Source: Vibrio natriegens NBRC 15636 = ATCC 14048 = DSM 759
GTDB taxonomy: Bacteria > Pseudomonadota > Gammaproteobacteria > Enterobacterales > Vibrionaceae
Reading direction: 5' to 3'
Length of the DNA: 64,000 bases
Assembly: GCF_035621455.1 (NCBI RefSeq)
Contig: NZ_CP141823.1
Location: forward strand, 1,550,001 to 1,614,000
Position numbers and translations under genes: made by a program. Of this stretch, positions 41,638 to 50,206 are shown one piece after another; within the stretch, counting starts at the first letter, position 1; every line of letters starts with the position of its first letter. The notes beneath the pieces were generated by a model. It did no database searches and had not been told where the DNA came from. It saw only the letters and a list, made by a program, of their open reading frames with translations.

Positions 41638-42921
41638 ATGAAAGATAAACAGATCAGCATCGCTATTATCGGAAGTGGCCCATCGGGGTGTTTTACTGCT
41701 CAATTTCTAAGAAAAAAATGGAAAAATGCAGATATCACTATTTTTGAAGCGCTTCCTACACCGTTTGGATTAGTTCGATATGGCATCGCGGCAGATCATC
41801 AGGGAATGAAATCTGTCACGGCTCAGTTTGAACGTTTGTTCCTACGTAATCAAGTTCGATTCGCAGGAAATGTGAAAGTTGGTGATGCGGTATCATTTGA
41901 AAAATTAAAAGAGAATTTTGATGTCGTAGTCCGTGCAACGGGGTTGCGACATGATAGACAGCTTTGCCTTCCATCTGGTGACACGGTTGAGACATTGGGT
42001 GCAGGAAGCATTCTGAAAGCATTGAATGGCTACCCTGATGTAAACCTACCTTGTCTTGAAAACGGTCAACTAGCACCACTTGGTAATGATATCGGGGTGA
42101 TCGGAAATGGCAACGTTGCCATGGATATTATTCGAATATTGTGTAAAGACAAAGATGGTTTCCATGGTAGTGACATCTCTGACGAAAGGCTGAAAGCTTT
42201 TAGTGCAAACAGAATTGAAAACATTCATGTGTTTGGTCGCTCTTCGCTTTGCAATGCTAAATTCGACATAGCAATGCTCAAGGAAATTCTTGCGACTGAA
42301 GGTGTTCAATTTAACACTTCTGGTGTGTCTATGGACGATACGTGCGAAGCGGCCCAGTTGTTTAGGAATAAAAAACTGGAATTAGCAACGCAAGAGTGCG
42401 GTGAACCTCGTATAAACGTTCACTTTCACTTTGGTGTGGTACCTGTTTCCTTGAATAAGGAAGGTGAGTTGAATGTACTAACCGTTCAGAACAGTGAAGG
42501 AATACATAGTATTTCGGTTAACAACGTTATTTCGGCGATCGGTTTTACCAATGAGCATCCTCTCGAGGAATGTTATGACAAATGTTGGGATGGTGAGAAC
42601 GTATTTAAAGTCGGATGGCTTAATTGTAATGGTAAAGGAACCGTTGCTGAAAACAGAAAAGACGCTAAGCGAGCTAGTGAAGAAATCGTTGATTATGTTG
42701 AAACACTTTCAGATTCACCAAGCAAAGCGGGGTATTGCGGCGTCAAAGAATCTATTACAACCAATATTGTGACTTTTGAGGATTGGCAGCGTATTGATCA
42801 ATATGAAATTGAAAACGCGAGAGTAAATCGCTGCCGTTTAAAAGTCACATCAAAAAACCTAATGCTATCTATTGCTCATGAAGTAAAAAAGTTTGAGCGT
42901 CAATCAATCGTGAATATTTAA
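41638..42921 (+). CDS. adrenodoxin-reductase-like NADPH:ferredoxin/flavodoxin reductase
   Basis: 427-residue FAD flavoprotein of the adrenodoxin reductase/FprA type. It has the FAD motif IAIIGSGPSGCFTAQFL, the family signature PTPFGLVRYGIAADHQGMKSV, the NADPH-binding motif IGVIGNGNVAMDIIRIL, and the FAD-contact segment VGWLNCNGKGTVAENRKDA. The ATG at 41638 has AAGGAGA eight bases upstream. The next gene, a flavodoxin, is 26 bp away. This is a P450 redox chain: NADPH to this reductase, to flavodoxin, to P450. Confidence 0.9.
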   Translation: MKDKQISIAIIGSGPSGCFTAQFLRKKWKNADITIFEALPTPFGLVRYGIAADHQGMKSVTAQFERLFLRNQVRFAGNVKVGDAVSFEKLKENFDVVVRATGLRHDRQLCLPSGDTVETLGAGSILKALNGYPDVNLPCLENGQLAPLGNDIGVIGNGNVAMDIIRILCKDKDGFHGSDISDERLKAFSANRIENIHVFGRSSLCNAKFDIAMLKEILATEGVQFNTSGVSMDDTCEAAQLFRNKKLELATQECGEPRINVHFHFGVVPVSLNKEGELNVLTVQNSEGIHSISVNNVISAIGFTNEHPLEECYDKCWDGENVFKVGWLNCNGKGTVAENRKDAKRASEEIVDYVETLSDSPSKAGYCGVKESITTNIVTFEDWQRIDQYEIENARVNRCRLKVTSKNLMLSIAHEVKKFERQSIVNI

Positions 42922-42947
42922 TTAAAGTCATTGTTAAGGAAGTCAAA

Positions 42948-43382
42948 ATGATAAAAGTACTATTTGGAACAGAGAGCGGTAACTCAGAGATGGTAGCTGA
43001 TGATATTGTTGATTTTTTAGAAGAATCAGGAATGGAAGCTGAAGCTGTTGGTATGGAAGATTATGACGTTAGTGAACTATCATCGGAAGAGAAAGTGGTT
43101 CTGATTACGTCAACATATGGAGAAGGAGAGTTGCCTGAAACTACTCAGCCTTTTTACGAAGCTTTGAAAGAGCTTAATCCAGACTTGTCATCAGTTTCTT
43201 TCTCAGCTTTCGGGTTGGGTGACAGCACCTACGAAACTTTCTGTAATGGTATTGATGTAATGGCATCTTTAATGAAAGAGTTAGGAGCCACGCAGGCAGG
43301 TGAGACTGGTCGTCACGATGCCGCAAAAGGTGTTAGTCTGACAGACGCCTGTACTGAGTGGGCAAAACTAACACTTGCATGA
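42948..43382 (+). CDS. flavodoxin, likely P450 redox partner
   Basis: 144-residue FMN protein. FMN-binding loops are visible: GTESGNSE near residue 8 (phosphate loop), TSTYGEGELPE near 57 and FGLGDSTYETFCNG near 90. It resembles the free flavodoxins that replace ferredoxin in a few bacterial P450 systems, such as cindoxin of the cineole pathway. It is in operon with the adrenodoxin-reductase-like gene. Pairing that reductase type with a flavodoxin rather than an iron-sulfur ferredoxin is unusual. A terminator follows. Confidence 0.9.
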   Translation: MIKVLFGTESGNSEMVADDIVDFLEESGMEAEAVGMEDYDVSELSSEEKVVLITSTYGEGELPETTQPFYEALKELNPDLSSVSFSAFGLGDSTYETFCNGIDVMASLMKELGATQAGETGRHDAAKGVSLTDACTEWAKLTLA

Positions 43383-43445
43383 AAATCTATTCCTAAAAGA
43401 AAAGGTCACTAACTTCCTTCGTGGCCCTTCTTTTCTACCGATTTT

Positions 43446-43480
43446 AACCCTCAATGTGTAAATACATTGAGGGTTTCTTA
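43446..43480 (+). terminator. Rho-independent terminator after the flavodoxin gene
   Basis: AACCCTCAATGT (43446-43457) pairs with ACATTGAGGGTT (43464-43475), followed by TTCTTA. Confidence 0.88.
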
Positions 43481-43542
43481 TGAAACCTCCAATCCAGCTC
43501 GCCGCTGGCATAATAAGCTAACATCCTCGTTTTAAGGAAAAG

Positions 43543-45048
43543 ATGATGGTAATACCAGAAAAAAGCAGCATCGTGATTTTTGGTGCTTCTGGCGATCTTA
43601 CTTATCGAAAGCTCGTTCCCGCGTTATATCACTTATACGCAAACAATCAGCTCCCAGAATCGTTTGCCATCCTTGGTGTGAGCAGAACAGAATACAGCGA
43701 TGAAAGTTATCGTGAAAAATTGAAAAAAGCGCTGACAGAACTCGAGGAAACGGTTCCAGAAACGCTCGAGGCATTTTGTGAGCATTTGTATTATCAAGCG
43801 TTAAATACAGCAGAAGCAGAAGACTACAGCAGGTTAAAATACAAACTCGATGACCTCGCTAAGGACTATGAGTTCGAGCAGCGTAATACCCTGTTTTATC
43901 TTGCAACACCACCAAGCCTGTATGACATCATTCCTGGTTGTTTAGCCGCTCACGGCCTAAACAATGAAGATGATGGCTGGAAACGTCTAATCATCGAAAA
44001 ACCATTCGGCTACGATCTCAAGTCTGCACAGGATCTTGATGTCGAAATTCACAAGAATTTTAAAGAACATCAAATTTACAGAATTGACCATTATCTGGGT
44101 AAAGAAACGGTACAAAACTTACTGGTTTTCCGCTTCTCAAACGCGATGTTTGAGCCACTATGGAACCGTAACTTCATTGATTACGTAGAGATAACAGGTG
44201 CGGAATTCCTGGGTGTTGAGGAACGTGGTGGTTACTACGATAACTCTGGCGCGGTACGCGACATGTTCCAAAACCACCTGCTACAAGTATTGGCGATGGT
44301 CGGTATGGAACCGCCGGCACAAATCAATGCGGACGCGATGCGCGATGAAGTGGTGAAGGTACTTCAGTGTCTGAACCCCCTGGACGAGCAAGCGCTTCGT
44401 AATGATTTGGTTCTAGGTCAGTACACAGCGTCTGACGTACGTGGCCAACACCTGCCTGGTTACCGTGAAGAAAACGGCGTGGCAGATGACTCACGAACCG
44501 AGACTTACATCGGCCTGAAAGCTTACATCAATAATTGGCGCTGGAACGGGGTGCCATTCTATGTTCGTACAGGTAAGCGTCTTCCGACTCGCGTAACTGA
44601 AGTGGTCATTCACTTTAAAGCGACTCCACACCCAGTGTTTGGTCAAAATGCACCTGAGAACAAGCTGATCATTCGTATTCAGCCAGACGAAGGCATCCAG
44701 ATGATCTTTGGTTTGAAAGAGCCGGGTGCAGGCTTTAAAGCCAAAGAAGTGAAGATGAACTTCCACTATGCAGACCTGCAAGAAGCGCAATTGCTGACGG
44801 CTTATGAACGTCTGTTGCTTGACTCGCTTAACGGTGATGCAACACTGTTTGCTCGTAGTGATGCAGTTGAAGCATGTTGGCAATACGTGCAGCCAATTCT
44901 GGATTTCAAACAAGATCCACAATCACTTTATGGCTACGCCTGTGGTACTTGGGGACCTAAAGAGTCAGATGACTTGCTACAGCGTGATGATCGTGCTTGG
45001 CGTTTCCCGTGTAAAAACTTAACAGATACAGACTACTGCGAGTTATAA
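43543..45048 (+). CDS. zwf: glucose-6-phosphate 1-dehydrogenase
   Basis: 501-residue enzyme of the oxidative pentose phosphate pathway, oxidising glucose 6-phosphate with NADP to 6-phosphogluconolactone. Motifs: cofactor binding FGASGDLTYRKLVPAL, substrate/catalytic RIDHYLGKETVQNL, and YVRTGKRLPTRVTE. The ribosome-binding site AAGGAAAAG precedes two in-frame ATGs (43543 and 43546). The usual Vibrio order is zwf-pgl-gnd. Here gnd follows but pgl is missing (see the remnant). There is no island operator upstream, so it is a resident gene around which the catabolic island lies. Confidence 0.97.
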   Translation: MMVIPEKSSIVIFGASGDLTYRKLVPALYHLYANNQLPESFAILGVSRTEYSDESYREKLKKALTELEETVPETLEAFCEHLYYQALNTAEAEDYSRLKYKLDDLAKDYEFEQRNTLFYLATPPSLYDIIPGCLAAHGLNNEDDGWKRLIIEKPFGYDLKSAQDLDVEIHKNFKEHQIYRIDHYLGKETVQNLLVFRFSNAMFEPLWNRNFIDYVEITGAEFLGVEERGGYYDNSGAVRDMFQNHLLQVLAMVGMEPPAQINADAMRDEVVKVLQCLNPLDEQALRNDLVLGQYTASDVRGQHLPGYREENGVADDSRTETYIGLKAYINNWRWNGVPFYVRTGKRLPTRVTEVVIHFKATPHPVFGQNAPENKLIIRIQPDEGIQMIFGLKEPGAGFKAKEVKMNFHYADLQEAQLLTAYERLLLDSLNGDATLFARSDAVEACWQYVQPILDFKQDPQSLYGYACGTWGPKESDDLLQRDDRAWRFPCKNLTDTDYCEL

Positions 45049-45061
45049 ATAACATAAATTT

Positions 45062-45148
45062 CTTATTACCCGAGCAGTACAGAATCAGTTTAATACTGAC
45101 GAAACAACGTGGTATTTAGATTCAGACGCAGCAGCAAAAATTGCTTAA
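45062..45148 (+). pseudogene. pgl: remnant of 6-phosphogluconolactonase gene (pgl)
   Basis: Between zwf and gnd only 138 bp remain where Vibrio genomes normally carry pgl (about 240 codons). In one frame the DNA at 45110-45148 reads WYLDSDAAAKIA then stop, which matches the C-terminal end of Vibrio Pgl as I remember it. The codons upstream (from 45062) are open but do not look like Pgl, and there is no start codon with a ribosome-binding site. The best reading is an internal deletion that removed nearly all of pgl and left the tail before the gnd ribosome-binding site. Confidence 0.65.
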
Positions 45149-45186
45149 TTAGCGGCTCGTCAATGGAACACAATTGGAGAGAAACA

Positions 45187-46635
45187 ATGAAAGGTGATAT
45201 CGGTGTAATTGGCCTGGCGGTAATGGGTCAAAACCTTATCCTAAACATGAACGACCATGGCTTTAAAGTTGTGGCTCACAACCGTACTGCTGCAAAAGTA
45301 GACGAGTTTCTGGAAGGGCCGGCGAAAGGCACAAACATCATCGGTGCATACTCTCTAGAAGAACTAGTAGAGAAGCTTGAAACGCCACGTAAAGTAATGC
45401 TAATGGTTCGCGCTGGTGATGTTGTAGACACATTCATCGACGCTCTAGTACCTCTACTAGACAAAGGCGACATCATCATCGACGGTGGTAACACTAACTA
45501 CCCAGATACTAACCGTCGCGTTGCAGCTCTACGTGAAAAAGGCATCCACTTCATCGGTACTGGTGTATCTGGTGGCGAAGAAGGCGCACGTTTTGGTCCA
45601 TCTATCATGCCAGGTGGCGCACCAGAAGCTTGGGAAGCGGTTAAGCCTATCTTCCAAGGTATCTCTGCAAAAACTGACGCTGGCGAGCCTTGCTGTGACT
45701 GGGTTGGTAACGATGGTGCAGGTCACTTCGTTAAGATGGTTCACAACGGTATCGAATACGGCGACATGCAGCTGATCACTGAAGCTTACCAGTTCATGAA
45801 AGATGGTCTTGGTATGTCTGCAGACGAGATGCAAGCTGTATTTGCTGACTGGAACAAAACTGAGCTAGACAGCTACCTGGTAGAAATCACAGCTGACATC
45901 CTTGGCTACAAAGATGAAGACGGTGAAGCACTAGTTGAGAAGATCCTGGACACGGCTGGCCAAAAAGGTACAGGTAAATGGACGGGTATCAACGCACTAG
46001 ACCTAGGTATTCCTCTAACGCTTATCTCTGAGTCTGTATTCTCTCGTTGCCTGTCTGCTCTGAAAGACCAACGTGTTGAAGCTGAAAAACTATTCGGCAA
46101 GACAATCACTCCAGTTGAAGGCGACAAGCAAGAGTGGGTTGACGCACTACGTCAAGCTCTTCTGGCGTCTAAGATCATCTCTTACGCTCAAGGCTTTATG
46201 CTAATGCGCGAAGCGTCTAACGAAAACGGCTGGGACCTAAACTACGGTAACGTTGCTCTTATGTGGCGTGGTGGTTGTATCATCCGTTCTGCGTTCCTAG
46301 GCAACATCCGTGATGCATACGAAGCGAACCCAGACCTAGCGTTCCTGGGGTCTGATGATTACTTCAAAGGCATCTTGCAAAACAGCCTGACAGCATGGCG
46401 TAAAGTTGCAGCTAAGTCTCTGGAAACAGGCATCCCAATGCCATGTACGACTTCTGCACTGACGTTCCTAGATGGTTACACAACAGCACGTTTGCCTGCG
46501 AACCTGCTACAAGCTCAACGTGACTACTTCGGTGCTCACACATACGAGCGTATCGACCGTGCACGTGGTGAGTTTTTCCACACTAACTGGACTGGTACAG
46601 GCGGTGACACTGCATCAACAACTTATGATGTATAA
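45187..46635 (+). CDS. gnd: 6-phosphogluconate dehydrogenase, decarboxylating
   Basis: 482-residue enzyme producing ribulose 5-phosphate, CO2 and NADPH. N-terminal cofactor motif IGVIGLAVMGQNLILNM, substrate motif GTGVSGGEEGARFGPSIMPGG, catalytic Lys/Asn region GHFVKMVHNGIEYGDMQ, and C-terminal RIDRARGEFFHTNWTG. The ATG at 45187 has GGAGAGAAACA upstream; the in-frame GTG at 45109 would add 26 residues read out of frame from the pgl remnant and is rejected. It is strongly biased to common codons, unlike the neighbouring island genes. A terminator follows. Confidence 0.97.
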   Translation: MKGDIGVIGLAVMGQNLILNMNDHGFKVVAHNRTAAKVDEFLEGPAKGTNIIGAYSLEELVEKLETPRKVMLMVRAGDVVDTFIDALVPLLDKGDIIIDGGNTNYPDTNRRVAALREKGIHFIGTGVSGGEEGARFGPSIMPGGAPEAWEAVKPIFQGISAKTDAGEPCCDWVGNDGAGHFVKMVHNGIEYGDMQLITEAYQFMKDGLGMSADEMQAVFADWNKTELDSYLVEITADILGYKDEDGEALVEKILDTAGQKGTGKWTGINALDLGIPLTLISESVFSRCLSALKDQRVEAEKLFGKTITPVEGDKQEWVDALRQALLASKIISYAQGFMLMREASNENGWDLNYGNVALMWRGGCIIRSAFLGNIRDAYEANPDLAFLGSDDYFKGILQNSLTAWRKVAAKSLETGIPMPCTTSALTFLDGYTTARLPANLLQAQRDYFGAHTYERIDRARGEFFHTNWTGTGGDTASTTYDV

Positions 46636-46690
46636 AAGCAGCTGTATTGTATATTTCTAGATGCTATCAGTGATAACAACCTAACTGAAA

Positions 46691-46719
46691 AGGCCGGAGT
46701 AAAACAAACACTCCGGCCT
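46691..46719 (+). terminator. Rho-independent terminator after gnd
   Basis: AGGCCGGAGT (46691-46700) pairs with ACTCCGGCCT (46710-46719), followed by TCTGTT. Confidence 0.85.
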
Positions 46720-46766
46720 TCTGTTAAAAAAACGAAAATTTATTATTGGGCTGATAACCGAGTCAA

Positions 46767-47408
46767 TCATGCCAAACAAGAATAAGCTTTCTCTAGTGTA
46801 TAATTATTGAGCTCTTCTAGGTGACGGTTTGTTCCGTCCCAGGTGCACCAAGTTGAAGAGCCATCCAGTAAATTCATCAGCACTCTAACAGTCGTCTCAT
46901 CAGACCGGAATCCATTTTCTTTAATGACGGCTTGGTATAATTTTATACAAAGAGCTATCCAGTGCTGCATCTCTTGCCTTATATCTGCTCGTAAGAACTG
47001 ACCTATACGATCGCTCAGAATAAGCAAATCCCATAAAGCACTTTCGGGATGAGTTATCTGCCTGGTAAAATGCACTTTTACCATGCTATCAAAGAAGTCT
47101 TTGCTGGACTTGGCGTCTTTAACCGCATCGAGAATAGCTATCCCAAAACCATAGTAATGCCATCTTAAACACTCGCATACAATATCATCTTTTCCTTCCG
47201 GGAAATGTGAATAAATACTAGGTGCTTTGATATTGAGATCTTTGGCCAGACTTCTCATCGTAACAGCACTATAGCCTTCCGCAGTGGCAATGTTTAGAAA
47301 TGCCTGAAGGATCGATTTCTTTCTCTCTGATAAACCCGACCAGCTAAATCTATCCAAATGTTCCTTCATATTTTGTCTAGCGCCGATAACGCTGTCAGGT
47401 AAGTTCAT
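46767..47408 (-). CDS. TetR-family regulator of the island (copy 2)
   Basis: 213 residues from the ATG at 47408, chosen to match the start of its paralogue at 30987; the upstream in-frame ATG at 47468 adds 20 unrelated residues and overlaps operator L. The two proteins agree over their whole length, and the DNA-binding stretch SLAKxLNIKAPSIYSHFPxGKDDIVxECLRWHYY is essentially identical. It should therefore read the same CTAAC-N4-GTTAG palindrome, perhaps with a different inducer. Its promoter has operator L but a sigma-70-type TATAAT box instead of a sigma-54 one, so it is probably expressed without inducer and autoregulated. Confidence 0.9.
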   Translation of the reverse strand: MNLPDSVIGARQNMKEHLDRFSWSGLSERKKSILQAFLNIATAEGYSAVTMRSLAKDLNIKAPSIYSHFPEGKDDIVCECLRWHYYGFGIAILDAVKDAKSSKDFFDSMVKVHFTRQITHPESALWDLLILSDRIGQFLRADIRQEMQHWIALCIKLYQAVIKENGFRSDETTVRVLMNLLDGSSTWCTWDGTNRHLEELNNYTLEKAYSCLA

Positions 47409-47461
47409 TGAGACCCCATCAAAACTGTATGCATCCATAATAATAAAATAGTCTTTAAAAG

Positions 47462-47490
47462 CTAACAAATGTTAGGTAGTGATAATTATA
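47462..47490 (-). promoter_or_regulatory. operator L with TATAAT box, TetR copy 2
   Basis: Operator CTAACATTTGTTAG (47475-47462 on the minus strand) lies nine bases downstream of TATAAT (47490-47485). No sigma-54 motif was found here. Confidence 0.65.
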
Positions 47491-47713
47491 CCTATGAAGT
47501 AGTTTTAATCACAGTGTTTTTCCTAAGTGAAAAAATATAATTTGATAAGAAATGTTAATTATCTGATTAATTAATATGGGTGTTCTATTTCATAGATATA
47601 GAAATGTTTATAAGCTTGCACACAAATGATGCAAATTATTTTGCTTCTTATTAATTTTGATGCAATAGATTTAATGTTTTTTATAACATCATGAAAATCA
47701 ATGCATTTTTATG

Positions 47714-47752
47714 TGGCACGTATTATGCTGCATTTAAGCTAACGCTTGTTCG
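47714..47752 (+). promoter_or_regulatory. sigma-54-like promoter plus degenerate operator M, large hydrolase
   Basis: TGGCACGTATTATGCT (47714-47729), then CTAACGCTTGTTCG (47739-47752), whose right half is imperfect. A GTTAG lies four bases further on. Confidence 0.65.
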
Positions 47753-47916
47753 TTAGTGTTGGGAAAAGTGCAGTGCCGAAAAGGCTTTTGTAGAATTCTT
47801 GCTGCCATTAGTAATGTTTATATAGGACAGATTAAGTATTGGTTATAGCAGTGTCATAACAGTATGCAATTTTACTTAATAGACATTTATTTTGTTGTAA
47901 AACATGGAGTTGTTTA

Positions 47917-50139
47917 ATGATATTAACCGGTGATTCAAGAAAATATTTCTTTAGTTGTTTATCGACAATGTTTGTTTTGACTACCTATAGTGCAAATGCA
48001 GAAATGAGACCTGAGGGGTATATCGATACGTTACGTGTCGTTGCTGAAAAAACTGCATATAAAAATGAAATCCCCCAACTTGGTAGTAGTTCCTATAAAG
48101 TTATTAGAGCCGTGGTACATGGTAAGCTTGATCCTAATGCCAAAGTAAACTCTGGAATCGTTAATATTGAAAAAGCAGATAAAGATTCAGATGGATTCGT
48201 TTCTTATTCTACGGATGTACTGATATTGACACCATCTGACCCAAATAAAGCAAAACGTAGTGTCATATACGAGGTAGCTAATCGTGGTGGGGCACTCGGT
48301 AAATACACCTTCATAGGAGGTGGTGACTTTGTTTCAGGGGATGCACCCGATGGAAAGTTTCCATCACTTTTAGAGAAGGGGTACACCATTATCTGGAGTG
48401 GTTGGCAGGGTGATCTTCCCTTAGCTGAAAATCCTGGGGAAAATCCAACTTCTCCGTTAGGAGTAGGTTTTCCAGTGGCAAAAGACAAAGATGGCCAGCC
48501 TATAATTGATTTAAGCCGGGAAGAGTTCATTCCAGATGTTCAAGGAGGGAATGAAATCAAGTTAACGTACCCGCCAGCAGATATAAATGATCGCACGTTG
48601 CCACAACTTACTGCCAGACAGTCGTGGTTTCAAAATTATGGGCAGTCAAAAGAAGGTAATGCAACGTTTGATGCGCCAATGGTGAGCGTTTCAAATTGGC
48701 AATATAAAAAACATGATGACGGAACATATACGGTTAGCTTTACTCCTCCAGATTTTGTATATGGTCCAAATCGCAAGAAAGTTAAACCGGACGAAGGGAC
48801 AATTTATAACTTCACTTACAAAGCAAAGAGTCCGACTGTCAACGGTATTGGGTATGCAGCTGTAAGGGACTTGATGACATTTCTAAGATATAGCGATAAA
48901 GATAGACATGGCAATGCAAATCCGCTAAATGCCTTAAAGTCAGCGGGTTGTGGTATTGATATATGTGATAAAACAACAAACTTTGATACCGCTGTTGCTG
49001 AAGGAATATCACAGTCAGGAAGGTTTCTTCGAGATTACTTGTATCAGGGTTTTAATACTGATTCGTATGGCAACAAAGTGTTTGAAGGCTTAATGCCAAT
49101 TGCTCCGGGCGCTAGACGGATGTGGTTGAATACTCAATTTTCACAACCTGGGCGCTGGTCCCGCCCACATGGCGACCATTTTATGGAGGGGTTTGATTTT
49201 CCCTTTGCATACAATGTAATTAAAGACTTTAAGACCGGAAAAGTAGACGGGTTGCTAAAAAAATGTCGTGACGACAACACCTGTCCTAAAATTATGCAAA
49301 TTGATGGCTCATTTGAATGGTGGCAGGCAGGTGGTTCTTTAGTAACAACTGATGGCAATGGTAAGGACTTAAAGTTGCCTGACAATGTTCGTTACTATCT
49401 AATTCCTGGCTCACAGCATACTGGTAATAGTGGTGTGACTACAGGCTTTCCTAAAAACTCATCATATAGTCCGATGTGTGCTTTACCTGAAAGCTGGGTA
49501 AGCCAAGATACGGTAGATAGAGCGTTAATGGCAGCTATGTTTGATTGGGTTGAATCGGACAAACTGCCGCCAGCGTCAAAGTATCCTTTAGTCAGCGACA
49601 AAACTGCTGTTGATATCGATGATGTCTCACTACCATCTTTCAGCAACCTTAATATCCCGCAAGAGGATTCAAAAAACATTGGAAAGATGAATGTTTCCGT
49701 CGTGGGACAAGTTAACCCATTATATCCAATCAGTTTTAATAATGCGGTTCCAAGTGTAGATATATCCAAAAAGTATCATCAGTTCGTTCCCCAAGTTGAT
49801 AAAAATGGGAATGAGGTCAGTGGATTACCTGTCCCAGAAGTGGCTGTACCGCTTGCTACATACACTGGCTGGAATTATCGCAAGGAAGGCCATGCATTTG
49901 GTGAAGCATGTTACTGGTTTGGGGCCAGTATTCCACTGGCTAAAAATAATGAAACAAAATCTTCATTGGATACCAGAGAGTCCCTGGCCGATTTATATAA
50001 GAACAGAGAGGATTTTCAACAGAAGGTGAAAGTTAGTTCAGAGAGTCTCGTAGCTCAAGGGTATTTATTAGAGCGTGACGCAAAGAATTTTTATCAAAGT
50101 AATTCAAAACTAGTGTCTTATATACTGTTACCGAATTAA
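47917..50139 (+). CDS. secreted large alpha/beta hydrolase-domain protein (PF20091-like)
   Basis: 740 residues with a probable signal peptide (about 1-29, ending NA before EMRPEG), so exported. It resembles the large alpha/beta hydrolase-domain proteins: a VIYEVANRGG segment near residue 125, WSGWQGD near 165, the nucleophile elbow G-I-S-Q-S-G-R near 370, and GSQHTGNSG as a likely His region near 500. The substrate is unknown; relatives occur in catabolic clusters for terpenoid, steroid or ester compounds. It is the last gene of the island, with promoter/operator M and a terminator. It may cleave an ester or polymer in the periplasm to release the compound taken up by the APC permeases. Confidence 0.8.
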   Translation: MILTGDSRKYFFSCLSTMFVLTTYSANAEMRPEGYIDTLRVVAEKTAYKNEIPQLGSSSYKVIRAVVHGKLDPNAKVNSGIVNIEKADKDSDGFVSYSTDVLILTPSDPNKAKRSVIYEVANRGGALGKYTFIGGGDFVSGDAPDGKFPSLLEKGYTIIWSGWQGDLPLAENPGENPTSPLGVGFPVAKDKDGQPIIDLSREEFIPDVQGGNEIKLTYPPADINDRTLPQLTARQSWFQNYGQSKEGNATFDAPMVSVSNWQYKKHDDGTYTVSFTPPDFVYGPNRKKVKPDEGTIYNFTYKAKSPTVNGIGYAAVRDLMTFLRYSDKDRHGNANPLNALKSAGCGIDICDKTTNFDTAVAEGISQSGRFLRDYLYQGFNTDSYGNKVFEGLMPIAPGARRMWLNTQFSQPGRWSRPHGDHFMEGFDFPFAYNVIKDFKTGKVDGLLKKCRDDNTCPKIMQIDGSFEWWQAGGSLVTTDGNGKDLKLPDNVRYYLIPGSQHTGNSGVTTGFPKNSSYSPMCALPESWVSQDTVDRALMAAMFDWVESDKLPPASKYPLVSDKTAVDIDDVSLPSFSNLNIPQEDSKNIGKMNVSVVGQVNPLYPISFNNAVPSVDISKKYHQFVPQVDKNGNEVSGLPVPEVAVPLATYTGWNYRKEGHAFGEACYWFGASIPLAKNNETKSSLDTRESLADLYKNREDFQQKVKVSSESLVAQGYLLERDAKNFYQSNSKLVSYILLPN

Positions 50140-50170
50140 GTTTTAAATAGACTTGTCGTTAATCTATTAT

Positions 50171-50206
50171 AAAGAGCATTCCCGCGATAAGGAATGCTCT
50201 TTATCT
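50171..50206 (+). terminator. Rho-independent terminator after the large hydrolase gene
   Basis: AAAGAGCATTCC (50171-50182) pairs with GGAATGCTCTTT (50191-50202), then ATCTTT. Confidence 0.88.

Noticed and set aside
45109..45186. N-terminal extension of gnd from the GTG at 45109
   Set aside because: The extra 26 residues are unlike any Gnd N-terminus, come from reading the pgl remnant in another frame, and a good ribosome-binding site precedes the ATG at 45187.
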